A stretch of 64,000 nucleotides of DNA, taken from assembly GCA_045046905.1 (NCBI GenBank), contig JASFYU010000036.1, positions 13,084-77,083 of the forward strand, in the 5' to 3' direction. Origin of the DNA: JASFYU01 sp045046905 (GTDB lineage: Bacteria; Bacteroidota; Bacteroidia; Flavobacteriales; Flavobacteriaceae). The position numbers and the translations under genes were made by a program. A model generated the notes under the pieces. It saw only the letters and a list, made by a program, of their open reading frames with translations, had not been told where the DNA came from and searched no databases. Within the stretch, counting starts at the first letter, position 1; every line of letters begins with the position of its first letter. Positions 17,001 through 25,435 of this stretch are shown here, piece by piece.

Positions 17001-20000
17001 GATGTCCATTTGGTTGACATCGGGCCAGATTTCACTTTCTGACGAAGCATTGAAAGGTGTGAATTGCAAAGGCAGTTCAATCTGATAAAAATTCTGTGAG
17101 AAATCAGTACCCATTCTTAAAAACCCGACCAAGGGCGTCGCGTCATCAGAATAGTCGCTATCGACAATTTTCTCGGCATGCATGAACATCTTCAATTTCT
17201 TGTACTGTCGAATATCGATATTCAGGTTTTTGAACACTCCCCGTGCATCTTGAGACTCCAAGTTCTCGACCACAAAGGACAACGATTGCTCATTTTGACG
17301 TATGATTGTATTATTATTGTTCAACCGCTCTCTGATTACCCCTGGAGGTAATACGTACGGAATAGGTGTTCGCGTATTATTCTCTTCGATGTTTACCGTA
17401 TTTACGTCGACAATGGTACCATCGTCAGAAGGGTCATTGTCGATATTATCATCTTGCAATGTTCGCGTATAGGTACGCCAATCGCCACGCACTAGATCCA
17501 AGGTCGCAAAACGCAATACTACATCACTGCTAAAACCGGTAAGGTACATTCGCATAAAGCTAACGGACCTAAAATCGTTGATTCCTCCTACGGCATCGCT
17601 AAAATCACTTAAGGGTATCTTATACTGGATCCACCTACGATTCAATTGAGAACCATCGGGCAGGTCTGGCGTTACCCCATCTTTTATATCGGTGACATAC
17701 TTATCATTGATGGTCGTATTCGGCTGTATATCAATACGGTATTCGTAATAGCTGTTTACCGTGTTCATGGTAAGGTCGCGATCTATATCCTCTACATCAG
17801 GCAATGTGGTAGACCCACGATTTGTATTGGTCACCTCTACGGGAGAATTGCCTTCGGAATTATTAAAGTCCAAATAGCGCTCCAAAACCCCACCTTCACG
17901 GTTTAGGTAATATTGGTAATTGTCTAAGGCCGGGTCATCACCGGTATTGTTCGTATAAACAGAAGCTTCATCGGCATCATTCAGGCCATCAAGACCAATA
18001 TCTTGTAATCCCCTATTGGCCTTATTGGCATCAAAGGCATATACCAAAGCCTGGGTAGCAGGCACCTCACCCCATGAGGTCAGTGCCACCAAGTCATTAC
18101 TTTGTTCTCCTGGCAGTCCATTTTCATACTGCTTTCTGCCATCCTTTAAAACATCTTCAGATATATTCCCCAGGTTCAATACTAACTCACCCGGTCCAGT
18201 AGCTATACCATCAACATAGGGGTCTAGAACCCAGAATTGAACAAATTCTACATTGGATTGCTCAAAATCGGTACTACTCAAGGAACGCATAATACCTGCC
18301 CATTTTTCACTGGGTTGTTCTCCGGTAAAATTGGGATTGTTATTATAAGGCCCTTTTTCATTGGGGTAATACGCCAGATCCAAAGTGCCCTGCACGGTAG
18401 TCTGCCCTTGGGCAATATCGACTTGTGGAAAAACCTCATCGATAAAAATTCGTCGTGTAGCGTTTGTCGAGATATCGCTATCACTAATACCCGATGGCCG
18501 TTGGTTGGTAAAAAAGATTGGATCTATAGTATACCATGCCATTTTCGCCCTACCATACCCATTTTCCAAATTTGCGGGGTCATCAGGAGAACCTCCTGAC
18601 AATTGCCCTCCGGGAACAAATTCTAAGGGTGTACTCGCCATGGTCCAGCCCAAGGACGAACGAATATCTATTAATGCCTGCGCACCTTCAAAATCATCTA
18701 AATAGGTCGTAGTCTCGCCTTGAAAATCGGCATTCTTGGGTGAATTGGGTTTTAACCATGCGATTTCGGCCCTTAGCGACAAATTAGAAGGCACATCGGT
18801 GTCGATATTCGGTAGCTTGTTGACCATTCGAGTCAAAAATGGAATCTCTGTAGAGAAATTTCCATTGACACCAAAAATGGTATTGTTCACAGGTTCAACC
18901 CCATAATTTGATTTTTGGGTCAAAGGGCGCTCATTCAAGTTTATTAAGGTAGCCCCCATTACAAAGTTCTTATTGAACTGATGCTCTATATTTATTCCTG
19001 TAAAGCGTCGGGTTTGTTGCCCGAAAACAGCATTGTTTTCAACCGATATGTTTATGGGTACGTTCGAAGCTTCTAAACTAGGATCTAAAATCTGTACGGT
19101 TCCTGCTTGATAGTTTACGGTATAATCTATACCTTCTTGAAGCTGTCGACCTCCAGCGGTAACACGAACAGAGCCACGTGGCACATTAAAGGCACCTATG
19201 GGAATACCATTGCTAGCTTCCGATTTGTAACGCCCCTTTAAAAGAAACCTATTCTTTTCAGCCTCTTCTCTAGAATCTGCTTTGGTGGAAGCATATAAAT
19301 TTCTAAAGACATATTTCTTTTGGTTTTCATTATACCCCTGATCATTACTAACATCGTAAGTACCCCCGCCCATTTCTTCGAACAGATATTCTCCAAAAGG
19401 TTCAACTTTCGTGAAAATTATTCGTCCTCCTTGGATATCAATGGTTATGCCTGGCACAAAATCAAAGAAACCGTCACCACCACGCTGTACATCATTATAG
19501 GCATTCAAACGATCTAGATTAAAGATATCTAAGAGTATACGTTCCTGATAGCCATCTGGCCATCCTGAACCAAGACCTTCCTCGACCGGCGTGATATAGT
19601 TTCTTGGGGTGGGGTCAGAGTAAAGAATATTCAACTTAAAGTCTTCCTGACTCAGCCTAAAGGCTCCTGTCGCATAAATATTCTTCATCATCAGATCCCA
19701 AATCGGATCTGAAACACTGGTGATATTACTCTTTAGGAGCTTTAATATTAATGTGTTATTGTTTATTATCGGATTTATACCTCCTGATACCGTTGTAGCA
19801 TCTAAGCTTCCATTGGCAAATTCACCTACCTGATACACCTCACCGTTATATGTATATTGATAAGCTACACCCAAGACCTCATCATTGCTCAAGCGTTGGT
19901 TTAGTGAAATATACCCCAATTGGGCATTGAAATCGAAATCTCTTGTTTGATCTAATTTTCGAGCATTCTCCAATATGGCATAATCAAAGCCTTGGTTAAC

Positions 20001-21293
20001 TTGATACCCTGGCACATTAAAACCGGCCTGTACCGTGGCAATATCTCTGACGCTCGACGTCAATGCTCCTGTACCTATCAAGGCGGGGTCATAGTCATTG
20101 GCACTGTTTCTGGGTAAATTGTTGTTGGGCCCGGTTGAAAGATTGAAAAAGCCAACTGGGTCACCGTTCGCTTGCCCTATTCTTGTGTTTTCTTGATTAA
20201 ACTCTCCTAAATCCTGTATAGCGACTATATTACGAACATTTAAGGTCTGCTGACTTCGATTGGTCACCCATACTTCTAAACGGGTAATCTGCACCTGACT
20301 TCTAATATATGGGTAGTTTTCCAAGGCCGCATTATAACTATCTCTAAAAAAATGGGAGAGAAAAAAATGCTTGTCTTCATCATAATCCAAGGCGGTAAGT
20401 GAAAATTCATTCAGGGTACCTCCTCCTTGTGCCACTACGGTGTTATTTTGTGAACGCTGCTCCGAAAAAACCGCCGTGACGCTGGTCTTACCAAACTGTA
20501 ATTTTGTCTTGACCCCGAACAAACTCTGCGCACCTGTAATCAAGGAGCTGTTTAGGGGCATATTCACATTACCTACTTCAATTGATTGGAGGATATCATC
20601 CTCTGTAGGCGTATATTCAAGTTTTACAATATTCTGAAAATCAAAAGTAGCCTCGGTATCATAATTGGCAGTCACCTGTAACCGCTCCCCTACTTTGCCT
20701 AACATACTCAAACTAATACGTTGATCAAAGTCAAAAGACAGGTTGGTACGGTTTCTAGGCGAAAGTGATGGGTTATCATTCTTTTGCCAAATAACACCCA
20801 GATCCATCGCTACCGAACCTTGCGGTATCACCTCAATGGTATTTCCTCCAAAAACAGATTGAAAAAAGTTGTTGTTGACATAAAAATTAGGCAGAAGATT
20901 TCTTCGCGCAGCTTCGCTTCCTTCCTTTTTTCCGGAATAAGCATCTGATTTCTCTTTGAAATAGTCCTTTATCCCCTCTTCTCTTACCAACTTTAGATAT
21001 TGTTCTGAAGAAAGTATAATGGGGTATCCGATATTAAAACCTCCAATACTCTCATTATAGATATAACTATCAAGTTTTGGATCGTAAATGTATTTGGAAA
21101 CAATGCTTTTGGGATTCTGAAATACCAATTTCCCCAGTGAGAAACCTGTTTTAACAGAATCTACCTCCTGCACGTTCGTCTCCTCGGCTTCAATTTCTTG
21201 GGCGACGGAAATTCCGCTTGCCATAAAGAAAATAAAGAATAGGAATACAAGCTTAAATGGTGATTTAAGAAATTGTTTTGCCCCTTTTTTCAA
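14097..21293 (-). CDS. sprA: SprA, outer-membrane translocon of the type IX secretion system
   Basis: 2398 residues, the size expected for SprA, the giant beta-barrel through which type IX cargo (gliding adhesins, enzymes) crosses the outer membrane. An N-terminal signal segment ends near 'FFMASGISVAQ'. The early region contains 'RNLLPNFYVNNNFFQSVFGG', 'IEVIPQGSVAMDLGVIWQKN' and 'RTNLSFDFDQRISLSMLGKVG', and the C-terminal third is a series of alternating beta-strands ending in 'TTINTGFTLRYNFGN'. Translation starts at TTG (21293), 5 bp after the ruvA stop; there is no suitable ATG nearby. The maeB-ruvA-sprA-gcvH neighbourhood fits a flavobacterial chromosome and predicts T9SS-dependent secretion and possibly gliding. 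Confidence 0.96.
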   Translation of the reverse strand: MKKGAKQFLKSPFKLVFLFFIFFMASGISVAQEIEAEETNVQEVDSVKTGFSLGKLVFQNPKSIVSKYIYDPKLDSYIYNESIGGFNIGYPIILSSEQYLKLVREEGIKDYFKEKSDAYSGKKEGSEAARRNLLPNFYVNNNFFQSVFGGNTIEVIPQGSVAMDLGVIWQKNDNPSLSPRNRTNLSFDFDQRISLSMLGKVGERLQVTANYDTEATFDFQNIVKLEYTPTEDDILQSIEVGNVNMPLNSSLITGAQSLFGVKTKLQFGKTSVTAVFSEQRSQNNTVVAQGGGTLNEFSLTALDYDEDKHFFLSHFFRDSYNAALENYPYIRSQVQITRLEVWVTNRSQQTLNVRNIVAIQDLGEFNQENTRIGQANGDPVGFFNLSTGPNNNLPRNSANDYDPALIGTGALTSSVRDIATVQAGFNVPGYQVNQGFDYAILENARKLDQTRDFDFNAQLGYISLNQRLSNDEVLGVAYQYTYNGEVYQVGEFANGSLDATTVSGGINPIINNNTLILKLLKSNITSVSDPIWDLMMKNIYATGAFRLSQEDFKLNILYSDPTPRNYITPVEEGLGSGWPDGYQERILLDIFNLDRLNAYNDVQRGGDGFFDFVPGITIDIQGGRIIFTKVEPFGEYLFEEMGGGTYDVSNDQGYNENQKKYVFRNLYASTKADSREEAEKNRFLLKGRYKSEASNGIPIGAFNVPRGSVRVTAGGRQLQEGIDYTVNYQAGTVQILDPSLEASNVPINISVENNAVFGQQTRRFTGINIEHQFNKNFVMGATLINLNERPLTQKSNYGVEPVNNTIFGVNGNFSTEIPFLTRMVNKLPNIDTDVPSNLSLRAEIAWLKPNSPKNADFQGETTTYLDDFEGAQALIDIRSSLGWTMASTPLEFVPGGQLSGGSPDDPANLENGYGRAKMAWYTIDPIFFTNQRPSGISDSDISTNATRRIFIDEVFPQVDIAQGQTTVQGTLDLAYYPNEKGPYNNNPNFTGEQPSEKWAGIMRSLSSTDFEQSNVEFVQFWVLDPYVDGIATGPGELVLNLGNISEDVLKDGRKQYENGLPGEQSNDLVALTSWGEVPATQALVYAFDANKANRGLQDIGLDGLNDADEASVYTNNTGDDPALDNYQYYLNREGGVLERYLDFNNSEGNSPVEVTNTNRGSTTLPDVEDIDRDLTMNTVNSYYEYRIDIQPNTTINDKYVTDIKDGVTPDLPDGSQLNRRWIQYKIPLSDFSDAVGGINDFRSVSFMRMYLTGFSSDVVLRFATLDLVRGDWRTYTRTLQDDNIDNDPSDDGTIVDVNTVNIEENNTRTPIPYVLPPGVIRERLNNNNTIIRQNEQSLSFVVENLESQDARGVFKNLNIDIRQYKKLKMFMHAEKIVDSDYSDDATPLVGFLRMGTDFSQNFYQIELPLQFTPFNASSESEIWPDVNQMDILLSDLNKVKSVRINNRIVTPLNELQFFEVENGEIVPVAEFSPHTPGRMRIGIKGNPSLGSIRSMMVGVKNVDNFPARGEVWFNELRLAGLDNNGGWAAVAALDANIADFANISATGSMSTSGFGTLDQMPNERAREDAISYDVVTNLNIGQLFPKKWGIQLPFNYGISEQLITPEFDPVYDDLKLDDLINSAPDQAAADEIKEQAEDYTRRTSINLIGVRKDRGEDADANFYDIENFTFNYSYNEVDHRDFEIANLRDQNVVTGFVYNHNFEPVELAPFAKKDSLFTGKYWQWLKDLNINLLPASVSVNSNINRQFNQQRFRDVREEGVDRLELPSLQQRNYLFNWQYAVNYSLTKSLRLTLTASNNNIVRNYFEEEGDPDSDIDKTLGLWDGFWDIGEPNRHSQEMKLNYELPFNKIPALDFINAQYSYTSNFDWQRGGDALEEVAGEAINTVQNANTHNITASLTMQKLYDLIGLKKKSGKTTARTAAVRRDKAGNPSTKKEKPEKKTSGLFNTVIDIVTMVKRVNINYNENSGRVLPGYTQSIGFVGTTRPSLGFVFGSQSDVRFEAARNGWLTNFSEFNEQFIEHTNKQLNITATVQPMRGLTIDLSADRQYSNSYQESFQINDLGGGRFEYENLLGNDYGNFSISTMMIGTAFKKSDEFSSEVFEKFKENRIAIANRLVADRGENPGTLDADGFPERYGKTQQDVLLPAFFAAYTGQGVDGVNLDAFRGIPIPNWNIKYTGLMRNKWFKKKFKRFSLSHGYRSSYSINSFQTNLARTQLINEGNIPIDTETGDFLPELILNNVVLNDQFNPLMRVDFEMKNSISVLAEIRKERIFSMSFDNNLMTEMNGKEYTVGLGYRFKDVKFVTNIGGNKTRLKGDLNLKADVTLRDNITIIRNLDIDNNQITSGQNLLSIKFTADYALSKNLNALFFYDHSFSQFAISTAFPQTTINTGFTLRYNFGN

Positions 21294-21298
21294 ACTTA

Positions 21299-21880
21299 TT
21301 ACAAATTTTTAAGCGCGAGTTTAATAATGTTCTCTGTGCTAAGCGATGAATCTTGGCTCAATACCTTGTCTACGGCCTTTTCAGCCTGTCTTCGGACAAA
21401 TCCAAGAACCTCTAAAGCAGATAACGCTTCATCTTTATTTGTATTGTTTGAAAAGTGGGAAACTTCTTCAATACTATATATTTTTAAAACCTTGTCTTTT
21501 AGGTCTAAAATTACTCTTTGTGCCGTCTTGACACCTATGCCTTTTATTGCCTGAATTGAAGGTGCATCTCCGCCGGCAATGGCATCTCTAATTTGGGCAG
21601 GCGACATTGAAGACAACATAGTCCTCGCCGTACTTGAACCTATTCCTGAAACCGATAGTAACAAACGAAATATTTCACGTTCAGATTTTTCTGAAAACCC
21701 AAAAAGTGTATGTGAATCCTCCTTTATCTGTACATGGGTAAATAAACTAATATTCTCGGCATCCGCTATTTTTGAAAACGTATGCAAGGAGATATTTACA
21801 AAATAACCTACCCCGCCACATTCAATAATCACATGGGTAGGATTCTTTTCAATCAATTTGCCTTTGAGGTGGTGGATCAT
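21299..21880 (-). CDS. ruvA: Holliday junction branch migration protein RuvA
   Basis: 193 residues, normal length. The N-terminal OB-fold starts 'MIHHLKGKLIEKNPTHVIIE'. Two helix-hairpin-helix motifs follow ('LLSVSGIGSSTARTMLS' and 'IKGIGVKTAQRVILDLKDK'), and a C-terminal domain that binds RuvB (about 145-193). RuvA tetramers hold the junction while RuvB, encoded at 29725, drives migration. The gene lies 61 bp downstream of maeB and 5 bp upstream of sprA, all on the same strand. Confidence 0.97.
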   Translation of the reverse strand: MIHHLKGKLIEKNPTHVIIECGGVGYFVNISLHTFSKIADAENISLFTHVQIKEDSHTLFGFSEKSEREIFRLLLSVSGIGSSTARTMLSSMSPAQIRDAIAGGDAPSIQAIKGIGVKTAQRVILDLKDKVLKIYSIEEVSHFSNNTNKDEALSALEVLGFVRRQAEKAVDKVLSQDSSLSTENIIKLALKNL

Positions 21881-21941
21881 GATTCAGGTTAATAATTAGT
21901 GGTTAGTGGTTAGTGGTTCGTGAGATAAAAAACAAAATATC

Positions 21942-24239
21942 TTATGACCTACCTGCTTTCGCATTTTTACGTTTCTCTCTTTCTTGGGCATCGATTACGG
22001 CAACTGCCGTCATATTCACCATCTCATCTACACTCGCCCCTAACTGTAAAATGTGTACCGACTTTCGCAGCCCCACCATAATAGGACCTATACTATCGGC
22101 CTTATTTAGTTCTTTCAATAATTTATAGGTGATATTAGCGGATTCCAAATTGGGAAAAATCAAGGTATTTACTTTTTTGCCCGCCAATTTTGAAAAAGGG
22201 AATTTTCCTTGTCTCAATTCTTGGTTCAAGGCAAAATCGGTCTGAATTTCCCCATCAACAATCAAACTAGGGTTCGTATCATGCAAAATCTTAACTGCCT
22301 GTCTTACCTTGGTTGCCTTAGGGTGTGTCGATGACCCAAAATTGGCATAGGACAATAGGGCAATCACCGGATTAAAACCAAAGGTAGTGGCTACATTCGC
22401 CGTCATTTGCGTGATTTCTGCAAGCTCCTCGGCATTGGGCTCAATATTTATTGAGGTGTCTGCCAAAATCATAGGCCCCCTACGGGTAGCCATAATGTGT
22501 ACCGTTGATACTTTTTTAACGCCAAACGCTCTTCCGATGACTTCAAAAATAGGTTTAATCACCGTTGGGTAAGCCCTTGAATATCCTGAAATCATTCCAT
22601 CAGCATCTCCTTCCAATACCATCATGGCAGCATAATAAGTACGTTCTCTCATTTTTTGTCGAGCGCCGAATAAACTCACCCCACTTCTTTGTCTATTGAC
22701 AAAATATTTCATTGCATACTGCTCTCTTTTTTCGTTTGCCTCATCAGCATGAGAGTCAATAACCAAAAGATTGGCATCAAACTCCAATTCTTTCTTTAAT
22801 TCTGAAATAATATCTTTTTTTCCCAATAAAATCGGGATGGCAATACCTTCATCATACGCTATTTGAGCTGCTTTCAACACATCTAAATGATCCGCTTCGG
22901 CGAAGACGATCTTTTTCGGATTTATTTTGGCTCTGTCATGCAGCAAGCGTACAATCTTATTATCGTTTCCGGAGCGTTGCAACAACTCCTCTCTATAGCC
23001 GCCCCAATCCTCAATAGGTAATTTGGCAACGCCACTTTCCATTGCCGCTTTTGCAACGGCAGGTGGGATCTCGGTGATTAATCTTGGGTCAAAAGGTTTG
23101 GGAATAATATAATCTTTGCCAAATGCCAGCCTTGTTTTACCATAGGCGATGTTTACCTGTTCAGGCACATTCTCCTTAGTGAGCTTTGCCAATGCACGAA
23201 CAGCGGCCATTTTCATTTCCTCATTTATTTTCGTGGCACGCACATCCAATGCTCCTCTAAATATAAAAGGAAAACCCAAAACATTATTTACTTGGTTAGG
23301 ATGGTCGGATCGGCCCGTGGCCATAATAATGTCCTTTCTTGTTTTTATGGCCAAATCATATTTAATCTCTGGATCTGGATTAGCCATAGCAAAAACAATA
23401 GGGTTTTCTGCCATGGAAAGCAACATTTTAGGGGTGACGATATCTGCTATGGAAAGCCCCACAAAAACATCTGCATTTACCATTGCTTCATCAAGTGTAT
23501 CAATCTTTCGGTCGCTTGCAAACTCAGCTTTTTCTTTACTAAGGTTTTCCCTGTCTTTTCTAATGACCCCTTTACTGTCTAACATGACAATATTGCCAGC
23601 ACTAGCACCAAAGGCCTTGTACAACCTGCTGCAGGATATGGCCGCTGCACCAGCACCACTGATCACAATCTTGACCTTGTGCAATTTTTTACCTGCAATC
23701 TCCACTGCATTTAAAAGTGCTGCAGCAGATATTATAGCCGTACCATGCTGATCATCATGCATTACAGGAATATCGAGTTCCGCTTTCAACCTGCGTTCTA
23801 TCTCGAAAGCTTCAGGTGCTTTAATATCTTCCAAATTGATACCGCCAAAAGTTGGGGCTATCATCTTCACAGTCTCCACGAATTTATCAACATCTTCGGT
23901 ATCCACCTCTATATCCATTCCGTCAATATCCGCAAAAATCTTGAAGAGTAGACTCTTTCCTTCCATAACGGGCTTTGAAGCTTCAGGCCCTATGTTTCCA
24001 AGGCCTAAAACTGCGGTGCCGTTCGAAATTATTGCTACCAGATTTCCTTTCGCCGTATACTTATATACATTTTCACGATCCTTTGCTATCTCCAAACACG
24101 GTTCCGCAACTCCAGGGGAATACGCCAATGCCAAATCTCTTTGCGTAGCATACGGTTTTGTAGGTACGATCTTTATTTTCCCCGGTTGAGGTTTGGCATG
24201 ATAGACCAATGCCTCACGTCTTAGTTTTTGATTGCTCAT
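21942..24239 (-). CDS. maeB: NADP-dependent malic enzyme with C-terminal phosphotransacetylase-like domain
   Basis: 765 residues, the length of MaeB-type enzymes. The N-terminal malic domain (about 1-420) contains 'AYSPGVAEPCLEIAKDRENVYKYT', 'VMHDDQHGTAIISAAAL' and the nucleotide-binding 'VISGAGAAAISCSRLY'. The C-terminal PTA-like domain (about 430-755) is regulatory in E. coli MaeB rather than an active phosphotransacetylase. The enzyme makes pyruvate, CO2 and NADPH from malate. With pckA at 30905 it serves the C4/C3 node of gluconeogenesis. An exact TAAATTTG lies at 24256-24263 upstream. Confidence 0.96.
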   Translation of the reverse strand: MSNQKLRREALVYHAKPQPGKIKIVPTKPYATQRDLALAYSPGVAEPCLEIAKDRENVYKYTAKGNLVAIISNGTAVLGLGNIGPEASKPVMEGKSLLFKIFADIDGMDIEVDTEDVDKFVETVKMIAPTFGGINLEDIKAPEAFEIERRLKAELDIPVMHDDQHGTAIISAAALLNAVEIAGKKLHKVKIVISGAGAAAISCSRLYKAFGASAGNIVMLDSKGVIRKDRENLSKEKAEFASDRKIDTLDEAMVNADVFVGLSIADIVTPKMLLSMAENPIVFAMANPDPEIKYDLAIKTRKDIIMATGRSDHPNQVNNVLGFPFIFRGALDVRATKINEEMKMAAVRALAKLTKENVPEQVNIAYGKTRLAFGKDYIIPKPFDPRLITEIPPAVAKAAMESGVAKLPIEDWGGYREELLQRSGNDNKIVRLLHDRAKINPKKIVFAEADHLDVLKAAQIAYDEGIAIPILLGKKDIISELKKELEFDANLLVIDSHADEANEKREQYAMKYFVNRQRSGVSLFGARQKMRERTYYAAMMVLEGDADGMISGYSRAYPTVIKPIFEVIGRAFGVKKVSTVHIMATRRGPMILADTSINIEPNAEELAEITQMTANVATTFGFNPVIALLSYANFGSSTHPKATKVRQAVKILHDTNPSLIVDGEIQTDFALNQELRQGKFPFSKLAGKKVNTLIFPNLESANITYKLLKELNKADSIGPIMVGLRKSVHILQLGASVDEMVNMTAVAVIDAQEREKRKNAKAGRS

Positions 24240-24255
24240 AAAAAAAATTGAAAAA

Positions 24256-24263
24256 CAAATTTA
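24256..24263 (-). promoter_or_regulatory. -7 promoter element for maeB-ruvA-sprA
   Basis: TAAATTTG on the minus strand is an exact consensus match 16 bases before the maeB ATG. A TTTA at the -33 distance (18 bases upstream) is one base from consensus. Confidence 0.5.
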
Positions 24264-24303
24264 ATGGTATTCTTTGGTATCTAAATCACCCAAATGAAAT
24301 AAT

Positions 24304-25224
24304 CTACTTTAAAAACTTTATGTTTCGTTGCAAACCTGTGAACTTAGTACGTTTTACGGCCGACTTTTGAAATACTTTTTTAAACACATCTTCGGTAATT
24401 TCCTCCCAATCCTTTTTTGTCATAGACAGCAACTCAGGGTTTGGATCAAATAAGGGCTCATTGTGAGCTTTTGAAAAACGGTTCCACGGACAAACATCTT
24501 GACAAATATCACAACCGAACATCCAATCCTCGAACTTAGCTTGATATTCATTGGGGATTTCATTCTTTAGTTCAATCGTAAAATAGGAAATACATTTACT
24601 GCCGTCTACAATATATGACCCTACAATGGCTTCAGTGGGGCAGGCATCAATACAGGCCGTACAGGTACCACAATGGTCGGTCACTGGCGAATCATATTCG
24701 AGTTCCAAATCTAGAATGAGCTCGGCGATAAAATAGAAGGAGCCCGTTTGTTGGGTGAGCAGATTACTGTGTTTTCCTATCCAACCCAAGCCGCTTTTGG
24801 CGGCCCATGCCTTATCAAGTACCGGAGCGGAATCGACAAAGGCGCGACCATTGACCTCTCCAATCTCTTCGGAAATAAATTCCTGAAGTTGACGTAGTTT
24901 CGATTTTATGACATGGTGGTAATCTTGCCCGTAAGCATATTTAGACACCTTAAAAGTATTTTCTGTCTGTTGTTCCTCTGGATAGTAATTAAGAAGTAAT
25001 GAAATAACCGATTTGGAACCTTCTACTAGCTTGGTGGGATCCAAACGTTTGTCGAAGTGGTTTTCCATATACCGCATTTCACCATTCATATTTTGGTTGA
25101 GCCATTTCTCGAGTCTTGGAGCCTCTTCCTCCAAAAACTCGGCTTTAGAAATACCACAAGACAAAAAACCAAGGCGCTTTGCTTCGGTTTTTATATATTG
25201 TGTATGTTTTTGTTTAATGTTCAT
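24304..25224 (-). CDS. queG: Epoxyqueuosine reductase QueG
   Basis: 306 residues. The N-terminal cobalamin-binding domain includes catalytic Asp131 in 'AFVDSAPVLDKAWAAKSGLGW'. Two ferredoxin-type clusters follow: CGTCTACIDACP (Cys185, 188, 191, 195) and CDICQDVCPW (Cys238, 241, 245) with Cys211 between. The enzyme performs the last step of queuosine synthesis in tRNA. It is shorter than E. coli QueG because it lacks the C-terminal HEAT-like region, as in many Bacteroidota. It ends close to maeB on the same strand, with its own spacing of 64 bp. Confidence 0.95.
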   Translation of the reverse strand: MNIKQKHTQYIKTEAKRLGFLSCGISKAEFLEEEAPRLEKWLNQNMNGEMRYMENHFDKRLDPTKLVEGSKSVISLLLNYYPEEQQTENTFKVSKYAYGQDYHHVIKSKLRQLQEFISEEIGEVNGRAFVDSAPVLDKAWAAKSGLGWIGKHSNLLTQQTGSFYFIAELILDLELEYDSPVTDHCGTCTACIDACPTEAIVGSYIVDGSKCISYFTIELKNEIPNEYQAKFEDWMFGCDICQDVCPWNRFSKAHNEPLFDPNPELLSMTKKDWEEITEDVFKKVFQKSAVKRTKFTGLQRNIKFLK

Positions 25225-25435
25225 TTACTTTTTTACCATAACCGTGAACAAGAACAATTTCAGTAGAAATTTTGTTTTAAAGCATGGATTTCTTTTCGAC
25301 TAACAGTTAAACGAAAATACAATTATCTTTCAACCTGAATTTGACCCAGTATCTAATTTAGAGTACGTAAATAAAAAATGAGGTCTGAAATGAAAAATTT
25401 AAAGGAATACCTAGATATTTTAAAAATTCATGCTT

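Noticed and set aside
23149..23751. Open frame of 200 codons on the plus strand inside maeB
   Set aside because: Antisense shadow of a conserved enzyme; the translation is Ser/Ala-rich without motifs.
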